Shown here: in pieces, positions 61,103 to 64,000 of the stretch
How the letters are laid out: the number at the start of each line of letters is the position of its first letter
How positions within the stretch are numbered: position 1 is the stretch's first letter
NCBI RefSeq assembly: GCF_000495815.1
Contig: NZ_AWGE01000006.1
Span: 248,001 to 312,000 of the forward strand
DNA: 64,000 nucleotides
Direction: 5' to 3'
DNA from: Asticcacaulis sp. AC466
GTDB taxonomy: Bacteria > Pseudomonadota > Alphaproteobacteria > Caulobacterales > Caulobacteraceae
Program-made: the position numbers and the translations under genes
The notes under the pieces: generated by a model
Database searches by the model: none
The model's input: the letters and a program-made list of their open reading frames with translations, nothing else
What the model was told of the DNA's origin: nothing

Positions 61103-62634
61103 GCGAAAACGCCGTGCAGGAACCAGCCGCGCGTGCCGGTCCTGTGGTCTTCGCCGTCTCCGGACCGGAACAGCCAGTAGCGCGCTCCGGTTTCGATCTC
61201 GACACGGAAATAGTCGCGCACAGCATGGATTTCCGGATCGCGTTTCCACCATTCCCCGAAGATGCGTTCGGGGCCATCGGCGGCGATGACCTGATGCCGC
61301 GCGCCGCGCCAGGTGAAAGCCCGTGGCGGATAGTCGGGCAGAAGACCCAGGGTGGTTATCGGCTCCGGCCGGGCGAAGAGGCGAACAGGGCGCGGCCAGT
61401 GTCGGGGCCAGATGTCCGTTCGAGCGTCCTCAGCCTCCAGGGGAGACCGCCGATGCGCGCACCGTTCGGGTACGTCGCTTTCCGCAGGATACAGGCGATA
61501 AATGCGTTCGGCGCCTATGCGGTTGCTCAACGTATCGATCAGGCTGGACAGGCCCGCACCGGCAGTATCGCCTGGAGTATCGAGGGTGCTGCTCTGCGCG
61601 AGCGCCAGTGGCTCGGCGCCCGTGACGACCAGGCGCATGCGCTCGATGCCGAAACCGGGATCGACGGTTTCCAGTTGGTCGCACAGCAATCGCGTCAGCC
61701 GGCCGGCATCGCGTACCGGCCGGGCCATCCCGATGCGCACCGCCTCAATGCGGTTATCGACACGATGAAACATCAGGTCGAGTTGCGTTGCCCCGAGGTT
61801 TTTACTGTCCAGCCGGTCGCATATCTGCGCCGTAAGCTTGCCTGTATAGCGCGCCAGGGTTTCAGGCGCGCCTATGGGCTCGGCGAACACGCGCGTGACC
61901 TCCGTGATGTCGGGCAGATGTACGGGATCTATGGGTTCGTTCAGGCGGCCGAAAAGCTGGTCCAGTCGTCGCGCAATATCCGGCCCGAAGCGATGGACCA
62001 GGGGGGCGCGCGGTTGGGCCGCCAATTCTCCGATGCTCTGAAAACCGAGGAGGTTCAGGCTATGCACGGTGTCAGCCGGCAGGCGCAGGGCCGCGATGGG
62101 CAGGTCAGGCAGGCGTCTGTCCTCTTCGCCGGGTGTCGTGATGACCGACGAACCGGGGCTGAAGCGGGCCAGGGCGTGCGCGGCTCCCCAGGTGCCGGCC
62201 AGGGCGGCGCGTGCTTCGATGCCCTGTGCGGCCAGGGCCTGGATCAGCCCGTCCAGCAAGGCTGTTTCTCCGCCTTTCAGATGCGCTGCTCCGGTCACAT
62301 CCATCACCAGACCGTCCGGCGGATCGACAGCCACAAGGGGGGAAAAGGTGCGCAGCGCCCATTGCGCCAGCCGCTCCAGCCCGTCGCGATCGGCCTGAGG
62401 GTCGGCATCGTGGATGGCCAGACCCGCCACCAGGGCCTGAGCCTTGGTGAGCGCCATGCCGGGATACAGGCCCGCCTGCCGTGCCGCGCGATCCACGGCG
62501 ACGACCACACGACGTCGGCCGTCGGTTCCTTTCAGGATAAGCGGCGCCTCAGGAGGCGGTGCGCAACTGTGCATCTGGCGCCTGAGCCGGTCGGTGGACC
62601 AGCGGGGCAGCCAGAGCGAGACAAGTCTTGCCAT
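61099..62634 (-). CDS. imuB: ImuB, Y-family-like mutasome subunit
   Basis: 511-residue catalytically inactive relative of Y-family polymerases that bridges DnaE2, ImuA and the beta clamp. The N-terminus ARLVSLWLPRWSTDRLRR is typical, followed by VVVAVDRAARQAGLYPGMALTKAQAL and little-finger-like regions. The start follows GGAGG at good distance; longer readings lack support. The first 86 bases overlap imuA, and the stop overlaps dnaE2. The clamp-binding motif could not be pinpointed by eye. Confidence 0.93.
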   Translation of the reverse strand: MARLVSLWLPRWSTDRLRRQMHSCAPPPEAPLILKGTDGRRRVVVAVDRAARQAGLYPGMALTKAQALVAGLAIHDADPQADRDGLERLAQWALRTFSPLVAVDPPDGLVMDVTGAAHLKGGETALLDGLIQALAAQGIEARAALAGTWGAAHALARFSPGSSVITTPGEEDRRLPDLPIAALRLPADTVHSLNLLGFQSIGELAAQPRAPLVHRFGPDIARRLDQLFGRLNEPIDPVHLPDITEVTRVFAEPIGAPETLARYTGKLTAQICDRLDSKNLGATQLDLMFHRVDNRIEAVRIGMARPVRDAGRLTRLLCDQLETVDPGFGIERMRLVVTGAEPLALAQSSTLDTPGDTAGAGLSSLIDTLSNRIGAERIYRLYPAESDVPERCAHRRSPLEAEDARTDIWPRHWPRPVRLFARPEPITTLGLLPDYPPRAFTWRGARHQVIAADGPERIFGEWWKRDPEIHAVRDYFRVEIETGARYWLFRSGDGEDHRTGTRGWFLHGVFA

Positions 62635-63304
62635 CGCACGCCTCCACATCGAATTCGGCGCTATGGCCGCCCTTGCATCGCAGCAGTTCCAGATGCCAGC
62701 GCGCCCGTCCAATGCCGGCGACCGGCAAGGGCGCGGACGGGGTGGCCGAAATACGCCAACGGGTGGTCGCCGCCGTCGGCTGGCCATAATCGGCCGTGCC
62801 TTTTTCCTGCTTCCAGCGGCGCACAATGAGGCCCAGGGTGCCGAACGCTTCCGCCGCCAGTTGCAGCCGCCGAGACACCATCATCGACAGTTTCGCCACT
62901 TCGCCCACAACGGCTGTGACGCCGCCGTGGCGTAAACCTTCCTCGCAACAGGCCAGAACCGATTTTTCATCGCGGGCCTCGACATAGATCACCCGGTCCG
63001 GTGTCAGCCCGACCTGGGCCAGGCCCGGGGCGAACAGGTCGGGTTGGGTCACGCACCACAGGACCTGACCGCGTGTTCGCGCGGCTATGCCCGCGGCAAA
63101 CAGGGCGGCGGCCGCCGCATCGACAACGCCGCCATCCCTCCCAGCGATTTCATGAACGGCGCCCAGAGCCAGGCCGCCACCCGGCAGGTGACGATCTATG
63201 GCGTCAATGCCGAACGGCAGGGCACCGGAAGCATGCAGGCTGCCGTCCAGCTTGGCGATATGCTGGCGCAGGTGTGCAAGGTCGCTGGCAACAGGCTTTG
63301 ACAT
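62549..63304 (-). CDS. imuA: ImuA, RecA-like mutasome subunit
   Basis: 251-residue RecA-fold protein. The opening LPFGIDAIDRHLPGGGLALGAVHEI is typical of ImuA, and GQVLWCVTQPDLFAPGLAQVGL and AVVGEVAKLSMMVSRRLQLAAEAFGTLGLIVRRW are core strands. It supports DnaE2-dependent mutagenesis after DNA damage. It is the promoter-proximal gene of imuA-imuB-dnaE2; a LexA box begins 35 bp upstream. Confidence 0.93.
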   Translation of the reverse strand: MSKPVASDLAHLRQHIAKLDGSLHASGALPFGIDAIDRHLPGGGLALGAVHEIAGRDGGVVDAAAAALFAAGIAARTRGQVLWCVTQPDLFAPGLAQVGLTPDRVIYVEARDEKSVLACCEEGLRHGGVTAVVGEVAKLSMMVSRRLQLAAEAFGTLGLIVRRWKQEKGTADYGQPTAATTRWRISATPSAPLPVAGIGRARWHLELLRCKGGHSAEFDVEACDGKTCLALAAPLVHRPAQAPDAQLRTAS

Positions 63305-63338
63305 GGAACAATATCCTCACCGAGTTCTTCGGCACGTT

Positions 63339-63353
63339 GTTCACTTTTTGTTC
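63339..63353. promoter_or_regulatory. LexA (SOS) box of the imuA-imuB-dnaE2 operon
   Basis: GTTCACTTTTTGTTC on the plus strand, that is GAAC-N7-GAAC in the direction of the operon, an exact alphaproteobacterial LexA site 35 bp before imuA. Alphaproteobacterial imuABC operons are known SOS targets. Confidence 0.9.
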
Positions 63354-63363
63354 TCGTATGGTG

Positions 63364-63399
63364 AAAGAGTCAAGACGTTTGTTAACGTCTCGACTCTTT
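63364..63399 (-). terminator. Long hairpin after the efflux outer-membrane factor gene
   Basis: AAAGAGTC (63364-63371) and AGACGTT (63373-63379) pair with AACGTCT (63384-63390) and GACTCTTT (63392-63399), giving a 15-bp stem with one mismatch and a 4-nt loop. It separates the minus-strand efflux gene from the imuA promoter. No long T-run follows. Confidence 0.6.
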
Positions 63400-63412
63400 G
63401 GCCTAGGGGGGG

Positions 63413-64000
63413 CTAGTTTAGGCCGCCGCCGAGCGCCGCATAGAGATTGATCAGGTTCAAGGTGCGAACCAGGCGGATGCTGATCAATTGCTGCTGCGCG
63501 CCGTAGAGGGTGCGTTCGGAATCGGTCAGGGTCAGCCGGGAATCGACGCCGCGATCGAAACGCGCCTGGGCCAGGGTGTTGCTGTCCGTCGCCGCTTCGA
63601 CGACCCGTGTCTGGGCCGTCAGGCGATCGTCGATGGTGGCGCGGGTGGCCAGTTGATCGGCCACATCGCGGAAGGCAGACTGTATCGCGCCTTCATATTG
63701 GGCCACGGCGATGTCGCGGCTGGTCTTGCTGGCCGACAGATTGGCGGCATTGGCGCCACCGGCGAAAATCGGCACGGAAATGGCCGGCGCGAACGTCCAG
63801 GTATCGATCCCGTCGAACAGCTTGCCCAGGTCGGTGGATGCCTTGCCGGCACTGGCAGTAAGCGAAATGCTGGGGAAGAACGCCGCACGGGCCGCGCCGA
63901 TATTGGCATTTGCCGACTTGAGACCGTATTCCGCTGCCATCACGTCCGGCCGCTTGAGCAAAATGTCCGAAGGCACGCCTACCGGCAGATTGGCCAGCAC
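63413..64000 (-). CDS. RND efflux outer-membrane factor (NodT/TolC-like), C-terminal part
   Basis: Partial: about 195 C-terminal residues; the start is right of the window. [21 protein letters not shown] is the block between repeats in NodT-type outer membrane factors, followed by [35 protein letters not shown] and [36 protein letters not shown]. It forms the TolC-like tunnel for an RND pump whose other genes should lie upstream, outside the window. Confidence 0.93.
   Translation of the reverse strand: MLANLPVGVPSDILLKRPDVMAAEYGLKSANANIGAARAAFFPSISLTASAGKASTDLGKLFDGIDTWTFAPAISVPIFAGGANAANLSASKTSRDIAVAQYEGAIQSAFRDVADQLATRATIDDRLTAQTRVVEAATDSNTLAQARFDRGVDSRLTLTDSERTLYGAQQQLISIRLVRTLNLINLYAALGGGLN

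Noticed and set aside
61114-62829. 571-codon open frame on the plus strand opposite imuB
   Set aside because: Composition is that of an antisense shadow of a GC-rich gene; imuB on the other strand has family motifs, overlap coupling and a ribosome-binding site.
1-64000. CRISPR arrays, insertion sequences, prophage or rRNA
   Set aside because: No spaced direct repeats, transposase, integrase or rRNA sequence was seen; the only tandem array is the 60-bp one at 25510.

Overview
The window is a gene-dense chromosomal segment with GC-rich coding DNA from an alphaproteobacterium. Several features point to the Caulobacteraceae, probably an Asticcacaulis-like genus. These are a long TonB-dependent receptor of the Xanthomonas/Caulobacter type, the imuA-imuB-dnaE2 mutasome behind a GAAC-N7-GAAC LexA box, split L-rhamnose oxidation genes, many hybrid kinases, and no rRNA, tRNA, transposase, phage or CRISPR signal. 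The genus is an inference from gene content only.

Layout, left to right. 1-2.2 kb: end of dinB (Pol IV), thymidine kinase, moaA. 2.4-9.4 kb: a tightly overlapping signalling operon (three-receiver hybrid kinase, CheR, receiver-less CheB, REC-kinase-REC hybrid, single receiver) with no chemoreceptor. 9.4-15.8 kb: a kinase/regulator pair divergent from a MacA/MacB-like export operon. 15.8-19.5 kb: Rieske oxygenase plus amino-acid permease, a MOSC protein, and a response regulator with a degenerate tail. 20-26.6 kb: a PQQ dehydrogenase with built-in cytochrome c, a TonB receptor, a leucine-rich-repeat protein kinase and a convergent sugar isomerase. The two outer units carry nearly identical palindromic operators. 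26.6-33.6 kb: a FAN1-like nuclease fused to a DEDDh exonuclease with a LexA box next to its start, an isochorismatase-like protein lacking the usual Cys, an amine oxidase, MscS and several small proteins.

33.7-50.6 kb is a coherent pectin/rhamnogalacturonan locus. A TonB receptor imports oligosaccharides, and GH105, DUF4861 and DUF2264 proteins trim them. KduI handles the unsaturated uronate. RhaT and five enzymes of the non-phosphorylative pathway (rhamnose dehydrogenase, lactonase, rhamnonate dehydratase, KDR dehydrogenase, diketo-deoxyrhamnonate hydrolase) take L-rhamnose to pyruvate and lactate. Two paralogous IclR regulators sit within or at the edge of the locus, close to inverted repeats.

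50.6-64 kb: a 676-bp non-coding stretch with tandem LacI-type operators and a strong terminator, two cell-surface glycan genes, an ECF sigma/FecR/TonB-receptor signalling set, the SOS mutasome imuA-imuB-dnaE2, and the end of an outer-membrane efflux factor. The most noteworthy element is the apparently SOS-controlled FAN1-DnaQ fusion. DNA damage tolerance also appears at both ends of the window (dinB and imuABC).
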